Below are positions 1 through 10,504 of a stretch of 64,000 nt of DNA, piece after piece. The translations under genes and the position numbers were made by a program. Positions within the stretch are counted from its first letter, which is position 1; every line of letters starts with the position of its first letter. The stretch spans positions 26,300,517 through 26,364,516 of the forward strand of contig NC_030387.2 in NCBI RefSeq assembly GCF_001625215.2, given 5' to 3'. The notes under the pieces are model-generated. The model was not told the origin of the DNA and did no database searches. It saw only the letters and a program-made list of their open reading frames with translations. The stretch is from Daucus carota subsp. sativus. Its lineage: Eukaryota; Streptophyta; Magnoliopsida; Apiales; Apiaceae.

Positions 1-157
1 TTTTTTATTTTTTTTTCGACTAGCTAGGTGGAGACCGTAATTATATACATTTTTTGTGAAGGTGCCCCTGGCGGGGCCCTTCAAATGAATGAGATATTGA
101 TAAATTAAACAAGTTCTCACGGTTCTCATTTTAAGAAAGTTCTCATTTGAGCAAGTG

Positions 158-197
<40 letters not shown>
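1..197. other. Unassigned AT-rich sequence ending in a (TA)n run
   Basis: No gene is visible. Positions 64-78 hold a GC-rich near-palindrome, and 163-197 is a TA dinucleotide run directly abutting the MITE that follows. The stretch may be the end of another transposon cut by the window edge, but no partner terminus can be seen. Confidence 0.4.
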
Positions 198-200
<3 letters not shown>

Positions 201-719
201 GTTTGTTCAAATACAAACCAACTTTATCATAAAAACCTAAAAACCAATTTCAAAACTAAACAAATATCCCCCCAAACTCTTAAAAACTAACAATATCACC
301 CCCCCTAGCTTTGCCATCAACTTCCCCAAACTTACACTTTCCACCCCGCCACGTCACCACGCCACGTCAGCGCAGGGGGTCCCCCACTGCTGACGTGGCA
401 CTGCCACGTCAGCACTGGGTCACACCCACTGCTGACGTGGCACTGCCACGTCATCTGCCACGTCAGCACCTGCTGACGTGGCACTGCCACGTCATCTGCC
501 ACGTCAGCAGTGGGCTGACCCAGTGCTGACGTGGCAGCTGATGTGGCAGTGCCACGTCAGCAGGTGCTGACGTGGCAGATGATTTCAGCAGTGGACCCCC
601 TCCGGAAAAATAAAAAAAATAAAAAATAAAAAAGATTGGAGTGCTCATAGCAAAAATGGGAGTGGAAATAGTGGTTTTTAGGTTTGTATGAGAGTGTGGT
701 TTGTAGTGGAATAAGCCCC
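198..719. mobile_element. MITE-like element with about 60-bp terminal inverted repeats, in a TA run
   Basis: The left end (GGGGTTTGTTCAAATACAAA from 198) matches the reverse complement of the right end, which finishes AAGCCCC at 719. Similarity continues inward through the shared motif CCTAAAAACCA. Both ends abut TA runs (163-197 and 720-745), so a target-site duplication cannot be told from the microsatellite. No coding capacity is present; the two short frames at 311-648 are artefacts of the GC-rich repeat. A MULE-type or other TIR MITE is the best fit, and the superfamily is inferred. Confidence 0.6.
345..585. repeat. Array of TGACGTGGCA / TGCCACGTCA inverted repeats inside the MITE
   Basis: More than a dozen direct and inverted copies of a 10-bp ACGT-core unit are visible, for example CTGACGTGGCACTGCCACGT around 391-450 and its mirror around 535-580. 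The whole block can fold into several alternative stems. The ACGTG core is the kind of site bound by plant bZIP factors (known of that family); regulatory activity here is inference. Confidence 0.75.
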
Positions 720-746
720 TATATATATATATATATATATATATAG

Positions 747-880
747 GAGGAAGATCCTAAGAAAACCCAGCATATCAAGAAAACCGAGGAACCCATTTAA
801 TCATCGTTGATCTTAAAATCATGTTTTTAATTGTGATTTATTAAAAAGGCAATCAAATCTAATTTATAAAGGGCAGTATA
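747..880 (+). repeat. Left terminal inverted repeat of the MULE
   Basis: Matches the reverse complement of 24960-25089 with scattered mismatches. The best block is ATCAAGAAAAC.GAGGAACCC at about 776-796, followed by a TCGTTGAT block. Confidence 0.65.
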
Positions 881-1033
881 GTAATATACATATCAACGTA
901 TTCATTCAATAATACATTCCATGTTTAGATAGATTTTTAATTCTGATAAATTATTTTTTCTTCGTGCAGACATATGGAAAGAATCTAAACGTCCATTTTC
1001 TCTTTAAAAGCTTCAGTTACAAGCTTAAACTCC

Positions 1034-1405
1034 ATGGCAGACGAGGAACTCGACTTCACCGAAAAAGGTTAGTCATAGAATTATAGTAGCAGAATAGTAT
1101 AAGACATAGAATTATAGAAGCAGAATACTATATTTCGCCTGATACGAGTTCTTCTCATCACTATTTCTTTTTAATTCTATACAGTCATGGATAGTAGTAG
1201 GGAATCCGAATCGCTACAAGATTTACAGAGCATGGGCTACATTCCCCTATGTGTTGCTAAGGAGAAACCGTTTTTGAATAAAAAATTCAAGAACTTGCAA
1301 TCGGCTTCTGAATTCTATAGAGAATATGGAAGAGTTTGTGGTTTCGATATACGGAAAGCACAAGAAAAAAGCGACTGTTTAGGAATCACAACACTAAAAG
1401 TCTGA
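1034..1405 (+). pseudogene. Truncated FAR1/FHY3-like N-terminal fragment in the MULE
   Basis: A 34-nt first exon (ATG at 1034, MADEELDFTEK, GT donor at 1068) joins in frame through an AG at 1183-1184 to an exon that stops at 1403-1405. The predicted protein is about 84 residues. It contains FYREYGRVCGFDIRKAQEK, which fits the start of the FAR1 DNA-binding domain (WRKY-GCM1-type zinc finger), but the stop comes before the conserved Cys/His ligands. The MULE transposase and SWIM domains are absent. Downstream sequence (1410-1700) has no extended frame. This is probably a relic of a domesticated-type or MULE-encoded gene carried by the transposon. Domain recognition is by eye and the intron is predicted. 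Confidence 0.5.
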
Positions 1406-2559
1406 AGATGGTTTTGAATCTTACAAACACAAGATTCGGAAAACAAAGTCTGAAGATGGTTTTTCAATTTTAAAAATCTTCATGGAATCTATATTTATGG
1501 TAGTTTACAACTATTCTATATTGTCTTTTGCAGGGGATTGGAAGTCTGCTTTATTCATATCAAGAGATCAAGCGGACAATAGTAGTGAAGCTTGTTGAAC
1601 TAAACAGTCTACCGGGATGTAGAGAATCTCTTCAGGAACCTGCAAGGAAATTTACGGATTAAAAAAGGATTTCAGCAAGATAGTTGAATGTGTTTTGGAT
1701 AGTTCCAACTAAACATTTTTCAAGGATCAAGAAGATAAAACTTTATCAGTTTTTATCTTTTCAGAATTCTAGTATAAACCTCTACTGTTATCTTTTTAGT
1801 AAGACCTCGTCTGAATAGATTTGTGAATTTAGAACGTTTGTTTAAAGTTCCAAGTTTTTATTGTATGGATTCCATTCAGTGTATGGATTCCTTTAAGGGT
1901 TCTAACACAAAAAAAACGTTATTTATAATCAACGCTTTCCATGTAAGGATACAAAAGAAGATAACGGTAATTAATAGATTCAATTAGGTAATAGTTGTTC
2001 CCTCTTTTATCAAAAATGATAACATCTATCCATCTAGAGTTTCGTTTTCATCCTCTCTTTGTAATACTTTTTGAACAAGATTCCATGTAATATTGGTAAG
2101 ACTAACCGAATAAGATCAATCACACATTATACCCATTATAGTCTTTTTTAAACGGATTCTCCCTATCTTAATCAATCAAGTAATCATTTAAAGTAAGTTG
2201 AAATTTAATTTCAAATTTCAAAATCTAAAAAATTCAAATTTAATTTCAAACTTTAAAAATTAAAAAATTCATGTCTAAAGGATTTAAAATTAACTTTTTT
2301 ACATTATACATACATGTTGTATTATACTGTTTATAATTAGATATCATAAAGAATCTTGTGTGTGTATATTTACATTTTAGAAAAGCAAGTCAAAAGAAAA
2401 AAATTGGTCGATTATCTTAGAGAATCTCACCATTGGGTTATAAAAGCATGTCAAAAAAAAAGATCGAATATCATAGAGAATCTTGTTTATTTATTTTGTG
2501 TTATCTTGTGTATGATAACGAATCTCTTACCATTGTTATAACGGATCATCTAATAATTT
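1406..2559. other. Non-coding interior of the MULE
   Basis: AT-rich sequence between the FAR1-like fragment and the minisatellite. Only short frames occur (for example 2356-2541) and none resembles a known family. The phrase AGAGAATCTTG/AGAATCTC recurs, so the minisatellite may once have extended further. Confidence 0.4.
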
Positions 2560-3395
2560 TGTATATTACGATCTTTTAAGTGTTTTATTAATAACTTAAT
2601 ATTTTTCTAAGATTCTCCTAAGTGCTCTATTAATGTAAAATATTTTTTTTTCAAGGATCCTTTCAAGTGTTTTACTAATTTAATAATTTAAATTAGTAAA
2701 ACACTTCAAAGAATCTCAGAAAATCTCTTAGATATTTAAATAAAATAAATTTTTCTTAAGATTCTTTCAAGTGTTTTACTCATTTAAATATATTTAAGAT
2801 ATGTCTGAGATTCTTTTAAGTGTTTTACTAATTAAAATTGAATATTTATTTTAAGATTCTCTTAGGCGTTTTGCTAATTTAAAAATATTTAAAATTTTCT
2901 AAGATTCTCTTGAGTGCTCTATTAATTTAAAATAAATTTTTTCCAAGATTCTTTCAAGTGTTTTACTCGTTTAAATATATTAAAGATTTTTCTGAGATTC
3001 TTTTAAGTGTTTACTAATTTGAATTGAATATTTTTTTACGATTCTATTAAGTGTTTTACTAATTTAAAAATATTTAAGATTTTTCAAGATTCTCTTAAGT
3101 GTTTCACTAATTTAAAATTATTTAAGACTTTTTAGGATTTTCTCAAGTGCTCTAATTATTTAACATATTTTTTTTTCTAAGATTTTTCTGAGATTTTTAT
3201 AAGTGTTTTAGTATTTTAAATTGAATATTTTTTTGGATTCTCTTAGGTGTTTTGCTAATTTAAAAATATTTAAGATTTTCTAAGATTCTCTTAAGCGTTC
3301 TATTAATTTAAAATAATTTTTTTCTATGCTTCTTTCAAGTGATTTACTTATTTAAATATATTTAAGTTTTTCTGAGATTCTTTCAAGTGTTTTTT
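2560..3395. repeat. Degenerate minisatellite, about 45-55 bp unit, roughly 16 copies
   Basis: The motif AAGATTCTTTCAAGTGTTTT, or close variants (CTCTTAAGTG, CTTTTAAGTG), recurs about every 45-55 bp. Copies are separated by ACTAATTTAAAATATTT-like spacers. It lies inside the MULE arm between the FAR1-like fragment and the minus-strand frame. No coding potential is present. Confidence 0.75.
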
Positions 3396-3889
3396 AGAGT
3401 TCAGCCATTCCCACAAGTATTCCTTATTCCCATTGATTTTGTTGTATTCGGTATCTACACCCTTCTTACAATTAGTGATCTCAGTTGACTTCCTTCCTGA
3501 ATCCTCAGATGAACTCAGTATGTCAAGAACAAAATCTATAGCTTCCTCATTTAGATTAACAAATCTATTCTTCAACACATCGATTATGTTATCAGAATGG
3601 TATCTTAGACTGTCAGCGGTAAACAATTGAAAATGTTGCAACTGTAGGTTGTCTAGTTCATCAACTGATTCCCTCATGTATTGGTATTATACCACAAGGA
3701 AAGGAACAGATCCACTAAAGCATTGTCTTGATGGGTTTATAATCCATTGATCAAAATTATCACCAAGACATTATAATGGATACCCACACCAGTTATATTT
3801 GAAGTACTAATCCAAATCACCAAAATAAGACAGAATCTTCTACCACACATAAGGTGTTCTGGAACCCTTATTAGAACATTGGCGAGGAC
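3396..3889 (-). pseudogene. 3' part of an Ulp1/DUF1985-type MULE-associated gene (broken)
   Basis: A minus-strand frame from about 3677 encodes an acidic, helical stretch (MRESVDELDNLQLQHFQLFT onward; EEAIDFVLDILSSSEDSG). A second piece reads from 3889 leftward with an in-frame stop near 3690. It resumes where the frame at 24197-24643 is cut by the Copia insertion. The layout resembles the plant transposon-borne proteins annotated as DUF1985/Ulp1-protease or aminotransferase-like. No catalytic His-Asp-Cys set is visible, so protease activity is not claimed. The frame is interrupted by stops and the retrotransposon. Confidence 0.35.
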
Positions 3890-5142
3890 TGTTGGAAATA
3901 CTGATTATTATAGCAACATAGAGGCAGTTATATATCATATTAAACAAGCCAAGGCCAAGCAAGTTGAAACAAAACGTGAAGGTAAAACACATGCATATCA
4001 GTGACTGTAAGAATAGAGGAAGGAAAGAAGTTGTACCAGTAGCCATAGCTTGAGCCAACAACATGTACAACAAGAAAATCACATGAACAGCTGAGTCGTC
4101 AGGCCTTATACGAAGACCTGACTGCTCTTGAAGAGATTATTGCCCCCACCTGCTGCACTGGGGATGCTTGCAACACCTCCTCCAGGATAAAACAGCACAG
4201 AGCTTTGGTTAAGCAGCACCTCCAAAGCTCAACAGCGACTTGCTCCTCACTCGCCGGGAAACCACGAACTGACTAGTGTATGAGAGAGGGAGAGAGAGCA
4301 GAGAGGTAGTGAAGAAGAGAGAATGTTAGGTGTAGTGTATAACAATCAGCTGCTTAGGCCTCTATTTATAGGAGAGGCTAAGTGTAACTGATACACCTCA
4401 ATTTAATATCGAATAAAAACCGTCCAATTAATTAAATAAATCAAAAACGTATGATTTGTATTTAAATAAAATAATAACGGTTTTTATACATTAAAACCCA
4501 CATTTAACCAGCCGTTTTGATATATATATAATTAATTTATATTAGTTACATGTCCAGATTCAGTGTATCTTGACTTGGCTTTGACTCGGCCCATAAGAAT
4601 TGAACCCAGTCCAAGAGAGCCCAACAGAGGCACTAACCCAGCCCAACTGATTAAATAATTTAATTAAATTAAATCAAAACCGAAATAAAATTCCCCGCCC
4701 AGGTCGCCTCGCGTACGCGAGACGCCGAGACATTCGCCCAAATCGCCCTTCGACCCGACCCGACCCGAGTCGTGTCGTGACGTGACGTGCCGAGGCGAGG
4801 CGTGGCGGGCGGGGCGGCAGCGGCGGCGCGCGCGTGGGCTCGTGAGAACACCATGCACCATAACACACCATAGTAGTTATGCACTACCCATGTGTGTTAT
4901 ACTATATAAAGCCAACACCCCCTTTATTTCTTTCTATGTGGGACAAACACATTCTCAAAACAAGCTCTTTCAAGCTACTAACTTCAGCTTCATTTCTCTT
5001 ATGGATTTCATTAAGAAAATTCTTAAACCCATACATGAAAGTTTAAGTCCCGATATCTAGAAACAACTTCCAATCATTAGATTATGGAATTAACAACAAG
5101 AACATAATAAAATTATGAACTTAATAACTCCATTTTCTAACA
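3890..5142 (-). repeat. 3' LTR of the first Copia element
   Basis: 1253 bp, near-identical to 22952-24196. It includes a sense TATA box (complement of about 4361-4372), a very GC-rich segment (4690-4850), and in U3 the USE-like site 4934-4944 and TATA-like site 4902-4910 on the minus strand. Confidence 0.95.
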
Positions 5143-5668
5143 ATCCCCCACAAATCCATACAGAAATGTGTTTCAGGTTTCTCATCATGACTTGTTTTTC
5201 AGAGTCGGTACCCTTCCGGGTTTGAACCCTCCTAAGTTCTCTACTTCAATGGCTACCGGATTCAGATGGAATATCGCACCTTGAATCTTAATCCGTTGGG
5301 TGTAACCACTTTCCATAGACAACGACAAATCAACGGCTATGGAGCCAATCTACGGCTTTGAGACATTAATGGTCATGTCTCGATCCTGTTCGTCGAATGC
5401 TTCAAGGAATAACCCTTTCCTCTAATTGCGACCACACAATTACATTCGCTTAGCTGGGCATCTCCAGAGATATACTGCTAATATCTCGTCTAACGACTTG
5501 ATCCCATTCAGAGTTGTAACACTCTTACTATCTTTGCAGTCACAGTACCTTCTAGGTTTACAGGGGATAGACTCAGATACATGAGTATCATCTATGTAGC
5601 AAAGGTACTACCAATTCACCCTTACAGCTTGTTATTACCACATTGAATACACTTCGAGGGATCTCCTC

Positions 5669-8389
5669 TCATGTGTATTGGGTTCCCACTGTTGATGAAT
5701 TATGATGGGTTGACAGTCCCATCCCCAACCTTGACTTAAGGACTACTGCAGGTTCCAGTCCTTTAGTCAAAGGATCAGCTATATTATTCTGAGTTCCTAT
5801 GAACTCTATAGCTATAATCCTGTCAGACACTAACCCCCTTATAGACTTAAGTCTAACTTGGATGTGTCTCTTTGTTTTAGCATTATGCTTTTTACTGCTA
5901 ATCTTGTCAATAGTTGTTCGACTATCACAATGAATAGCAATCGCAGGAAGCGGTCTGCTTACTACAGGTAATGTGGACATAAGCCCATGTAGCCATTCAG
6001 CCTCCGTCCCAGTGGCATCAAGTGCACACAACTCAGCCTCAAATGTCGACCGAGTCACAATAGTCTGTCTAGTCGACTTCCAGGATACTGCTCCACCCGC
6101 AAGGGTGAACACATATGCAGTCACTCCATTGGAACCAGACTTCTTAGCTATCCAACTTGCATCACTGTACCCTTCAAGTACACCAGGAAATCTCCTATAG
6201 TGTAAACTAAGGTACATTGTGCCTTTCAGATATCTAAGTACTCTATCAAGAGCATCCCAATGAGTTCTGTTTGGACAGCTTTTATATCTAGCCAACTTAG
6301 ACACAGAATATGAGATATCTGGTCTAGTACAGTTAGCAAGATACTGCAAGCTCCCAATAATCTGAGAATACCTTAACTGAGACACAGGAACTCCAGAAGT
6401 ATTCTTGACAAGGGCAACTTTAGGATCATAGGGTGTACTAGCGATTCTACACTGTGAATAACCATATTTCTCAAGTATAGATTTCTCTATATAATGAGAT
6501 TGAGTCAAGGTTATTCCTTCAGTTGACTGAATCAGTTTGATTCCAAGAATCACACTAGCCTCCCCCATATCCTTCATTTCAAAGTGCCTTTTTAAGAATG
6601 CTTTTGTCTCGTTAATCATCTCAATATTGGTTCCAAACAATAAGATGTCATCCACATATAGGCATAAAATGACATACTCACTACCTTTAACTTTGGTGTA
6701 GACACACTTATCATTTTCATTAACTACATAACTGAATGGCAATACAGTATCATCAAACTTTTTATGCTAATCCCTGGGAGCTTGTTTCAAGCCATAGATG
6801 GACTTGATTAACTTACATACTTTCCTTTCATTGCCAGATGCAACAAATCCCTCAGGTTGATCCATATAAATCTCCTCTTCAAGTTCACCATGAAGAAAAG
6901 CCGTCTTTACATCCATCTGATGGATGATAAGACCATGGACCGAAGCCAATGCTATAAGCATACGGATTGTTACCATCCTAGCAACCGGAGAGTATGTGTC
7001 AAAGTAATCAATTCCTTCTTTTTGCTTAAAACCCTTTGCCACCAGTCTAGCTTTGTACTTATCTATTGACCCGTCAGGGTTTAACTTCCTCTTGAAGACC
7101 CACTTGCACCCAATAGTAGAGCACCCAGGAGGGAGATCAACCAACTCCCATGTTCCATTAGAAACAATAGAGTCAATTTCACTCTTTACAGCACCCTTCC
7201 AATGCCTAGACTCCGAAGAGTCCATAGCCTGTCGGAAAGTTAAAGGTTCGTCCTCGACATTGTAAGTGATAAAATCACTTCCAAAATCCTTAACTACCTT
7301 TGCACGCTTACTTCTCCTTGGTTCCTCTACTTCATTAGGAGTAGAGCTACTACCAGGTTCCGCCCCCACATTTGTCATCTTTTCCACATGATCGAGAATA
7401 GAACTTGATGTGTGAGTGGGATCCTTATCATAGGTCTCTTGAGGTATACCAGTCTTCATAGGGTAGACATCCTCAAAGAATGTAGCATCACGAAATTCAA
7501 CTATCGTGTTAGCCACTATACCATCTATGTCAGATTTTATTACTAAAAATCTCATAGCTGTAGTGGTCTCAAGATAGCCCAGAAAGATACAATCAACAGT
7601 CTTTGGACCTAGTTTCTTTCTCTTGTGTTCAGGGACAAGTACCTTAGCAAGGCACCCCCACACACGAAGATACTTAAGACTAGTCATCCTGCCTTTCCAT
7701 AACTCTAAAGGTGTCTTATCCATGTGTTTCAGAGGAACTCTATTCAAAATATGGCAAGCAGTATTTAGAGCCTCTCCCCACATGTATTTAGGCAACCTAG
7801 AGTTAATTAGCATACTATTAATCATATCTTTAAATGTTCTGTTCTTTCGCTCAGCGACCCCATTAGACTCAGGTGTGTATGGTGGAGTAACTTCATGAAC
7901 TATACCATTGTTTTCACAAAATTCATTGAAGGAGTTACCTGTATACTCACCACCTCTGTCAGATCTCAAACGTTTAAGTACCTTACTAGTTTGTTTTTCT
8001 ACTTCAGTTTTATATATAATGAATTTACTAAGTGCTTCATCCTTATGTTTAAGTAAATAAACATAACAATATCTACTACTATCATCTATAAAGGTAATGA
8101 AGTATCTAAACTGGTCCTTAGTCAACACACCACCAAATTCACAAATATCAGTGTGTACTAAATCTAACAAGTCTGAATCCCTAACAATGTTATGAAAAGG
8201 TTTCCTTATTTGTTTAGCTGACACACATACTTGACATTTAGAATTCTTTTCTATGGTATGTTTTGGAATCAACTCTAAGTTCATCATATTCTTAAGAGCA
8301 CCAAAGTTTAAGTGACCTAGTCTAGCATGCCATAAACTTGAGGATTCAACACAATTCACAAAAGGAAGAATAACATTATTTAATGTACC
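5669..8389 (-). pseudogene. Copia pol segment: integrase, reverse transcriptase, RNase H, with one nonsense codon
   Basis: Minus-strand frame downstream of the Sirevirus-like insertion. Visible in order are the GAG-pre-integrase/HHCC region (LWHARLGHLNF...CQVCVSAK), the integrase Asp-Asp-Glu region (HTDICEF, RSDRGGEY, NGVAERKNRT), a C-terminal chromatin-side region (KTVDCIFLGY), RVT_2 (KYKARLVAKGFKQKEGIDYF), the catalytic YVDD box, and RNase H (GYSDASW, near the terminus NIADPLTKG). A TAG at 6767-6769 interrupts the frame where related elements have Trp after QAPR; reading continues in the same frame afterwards. Because of this stop and the insertion, the copy cannot make an intact polyprotein. 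Confidence 0.93.
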
Positions 8390-10489
8390 TGTAAGTCTAA
8401 ATGTAAAGACAACCCTATCTGTTACATAGGGATGATAACTCAACAATAGAACAGGACAAGTAAATAACACTACGCCTGCACCGGAATCGGAAGATACGAA
8501 GACAAAGGTTGAAGAAGCCATCTACAGTCTTGAAGGAATAAGTTCACTGGAAGAAGTTCATTAATATGTTCATGCCTCAGTGAAGAATAAAGATTGAAGT
8601 ATTCAAGATTGTGGAAGCAATGAAGATGTTGTCCAAGTACTCGAAAGATTTCAGTGCAACCCCTGAAGCAAGATATTTCTATATATCTTGGTTGGTTATT
8701 TATAATCAACAAACTGAAGCATAAACTAACCCGGAACCGACTGATCAATGGTTGCTGACAAAGACGGTACAATGTTCAACTTCAGTGTTAGTCGCTTGTG
8801 AACCAGACCAGTGCACTAAGCGTCAGCACGTACGGAGCTTTGCAAAGTATTTATCGATCGAAGAATTGATCCAGTCATATCAAGTCATTTGTTCCAAAGC
8901 CAAGCCAAGCCAAATGCCAGCTATGCCAAAGCTTACTGCTCAAATGCCATATGTCAAAGCTTCCACAGAAAGCCATATCAGGAAGTGACATTTTTTATAT
9001 GTGTACACTTATATATTTGTATATGTACAAATATAATTATATATGTATATATGTATATTTAATTAAATATAATATATATAATATATATGTATATATGTTT
9101 TTAAACATATGTATATGTATATTTATATGTATATATATTTAAATAAATATATATGTATATAGTATATGAATTTATATTTTACATAAACACTTATATATTT
9201 AAGTGTATATATATATATATTATATTATGTGCATAAATATATGTATATATTTATATCTATAAGTAATTATATATATATATCCCTATATATATTTATATTT
9301 ATATTTACATATAATTTTATGTATATTATATATATTTAAATATATGAGAATATATTTAAATATATGTATATATACATATTACTATATGTTTATATAAATG
9401 TTATTTATATACATTTATATATATATATATCTTTATTTATACATATATTTATATAATATTATGAATATAATATAATATATATATATATATAATGGTGCCA
9501 ATGGGAGTCCAAAAGAAAATTTGTCTAAGTATAAACTATGCGGCTGTTTCAACTGAAGCGCAAACTTTGACCCGGTCAAAGTTTGCGCCTCTACACAGTG
9601 TATAACACTTAGAATATTTTCTAAGTATACAAACCTTATGCACACAGTGTGAAGAGTGAATTAAGCGCCAAGTTTGACTAAGTCAAAACTTGCGCTTAGT
9701 TTTTCTCTTTGGAAAAACCGGCTAAGTACCTCAACAATGGACAGTAGGTTGAAGCGCAACATTTGACCAAAAAGTCAAATGTTGCGCCTCCCGTTACTTC
9801 CTTGGCGCAACTCCATACACGAGCAAATTCTTCTAAGTCACAGAGGTGCACCACTGTTGGGCGCAACATTTGACTCCCCTGGCGCAAGGTTTGACTTTCT
9901 TTATATATACACATATACATAATCAAAGCGCAACTTTGTTATATATATATGTGTGTATATAGAACCTGCGCCCCTTCATGCATACAATTGGAGTTAGATT
10001 TATTTTTATAAATCGAATCCGTCCAGGACGAACTCAAGTCGTCCAGGACGAACTCGTTAACCATGGTTAGTTTATGAAAGCCTATAAATATGTGATTGTG
10101 GTTCTCACAATTTACATCATCCTTCGGGATGGATGGCCAAGTGCTATGCACAAACTCTCTCAAATATACACACACCCTAGCCTAGTTTTGTACCGTAAAT
10201 ATTTGTAGTGGATAGGGCTTGTAATATTTAGAGGAGTGGTCATTGTAGCCAACCTTCGGGTTTGGATTTATAGCACCCTTCGAGGTATTTATCAATATAC
10301 AGATATACCTTGGAAAATATTGTGTGTTGGTTTAATATTTTCATATCCTCAGAAACCGACCCAATAAATATCCGGAACACGAAACTCATTACAGGACTGC
10401 AATTTATTTATCCGCAAGATTCGAAAGAATTTTAAATTGTAGTGAGTATCGTATTCAACCCCCCCTTCTACGATACTTTGGACCTAACA
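8390..10489 (+). repeat. 5' LTR of the Sirevirus-like element
   Basis: 2100 bp. Contents in order are a moderately GC region, a long AT/TATA-rich segment (about 8990-9500), the W-box palindrome cluster (9558-9900), two copies of CGTCCAGGACGAACTC (about 10019-10050), a TATA box (TATAAATA at 10083-10090), and a C-tract TTCAACCCCCCCTTCTAC near the end. All short ORFs in it are duplicated in the other LTR and none looks genic. Confidence 0.95.
9558..9787. promoter_or_regulatory. Cluster of long GCGCAA...TTGAC palindromes in the 5' LTR
   Basis: Three palindromes: 9558-9588 (14-bp perfect arms GCGCAAACTTTGAC, 3-bp loop), 9665-9695 (14-bp arms, few mismatches) and 9754-9787 (14-bp arms GCGCAACATTTGAC, 6-bp loop). 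Half-sites of the same motif continue to about 9930. The inner arm holds TTTGAC(C), a WRKY W-box-type core. The same cluster recurs at 20621-20850. Confidence 0.85.
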
Positions 10490-10504
10490 ATTGGCATCAG
10501 AGCC
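10490..10504 (+). other. Primer binding site (initiator-Met type)
   Basis: ATTGGCATCAGAGCC directly after the 5' LTR. It matches the common plant initiator-Met PBS TGGTATCAGAGC except for one base. Confidence 0.85.

Noticed and set aside
64-78. GCCCCTGGCGGGGCC shared (as complement) with 37936-37950
   Set aside because: 15 bp of GC-rich near-palindrome with little flanking similarity; probably chance or a common transposon word.
4664-4884. Arg/Ala-rich small frames in three registers
   Set aside because: They come from the GC-rich LTR repeat tract, and all three frames are open because of composition.
4902-4910. Plus-strand TATATAAAG read as an antisense Pol II TATA box in Copia LTRs
   Set aside because: Considered, but the partner motif RTCCCACATAG and the spacing make sense on the element-sense strand as a USE/TATA pair, so the antisense reading was set aside.
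8470-10175. Six small frames repeated exactly at 19533-21238
   Set aside because: Duplicated only because they lie in the two identical LTRs; no coding features.
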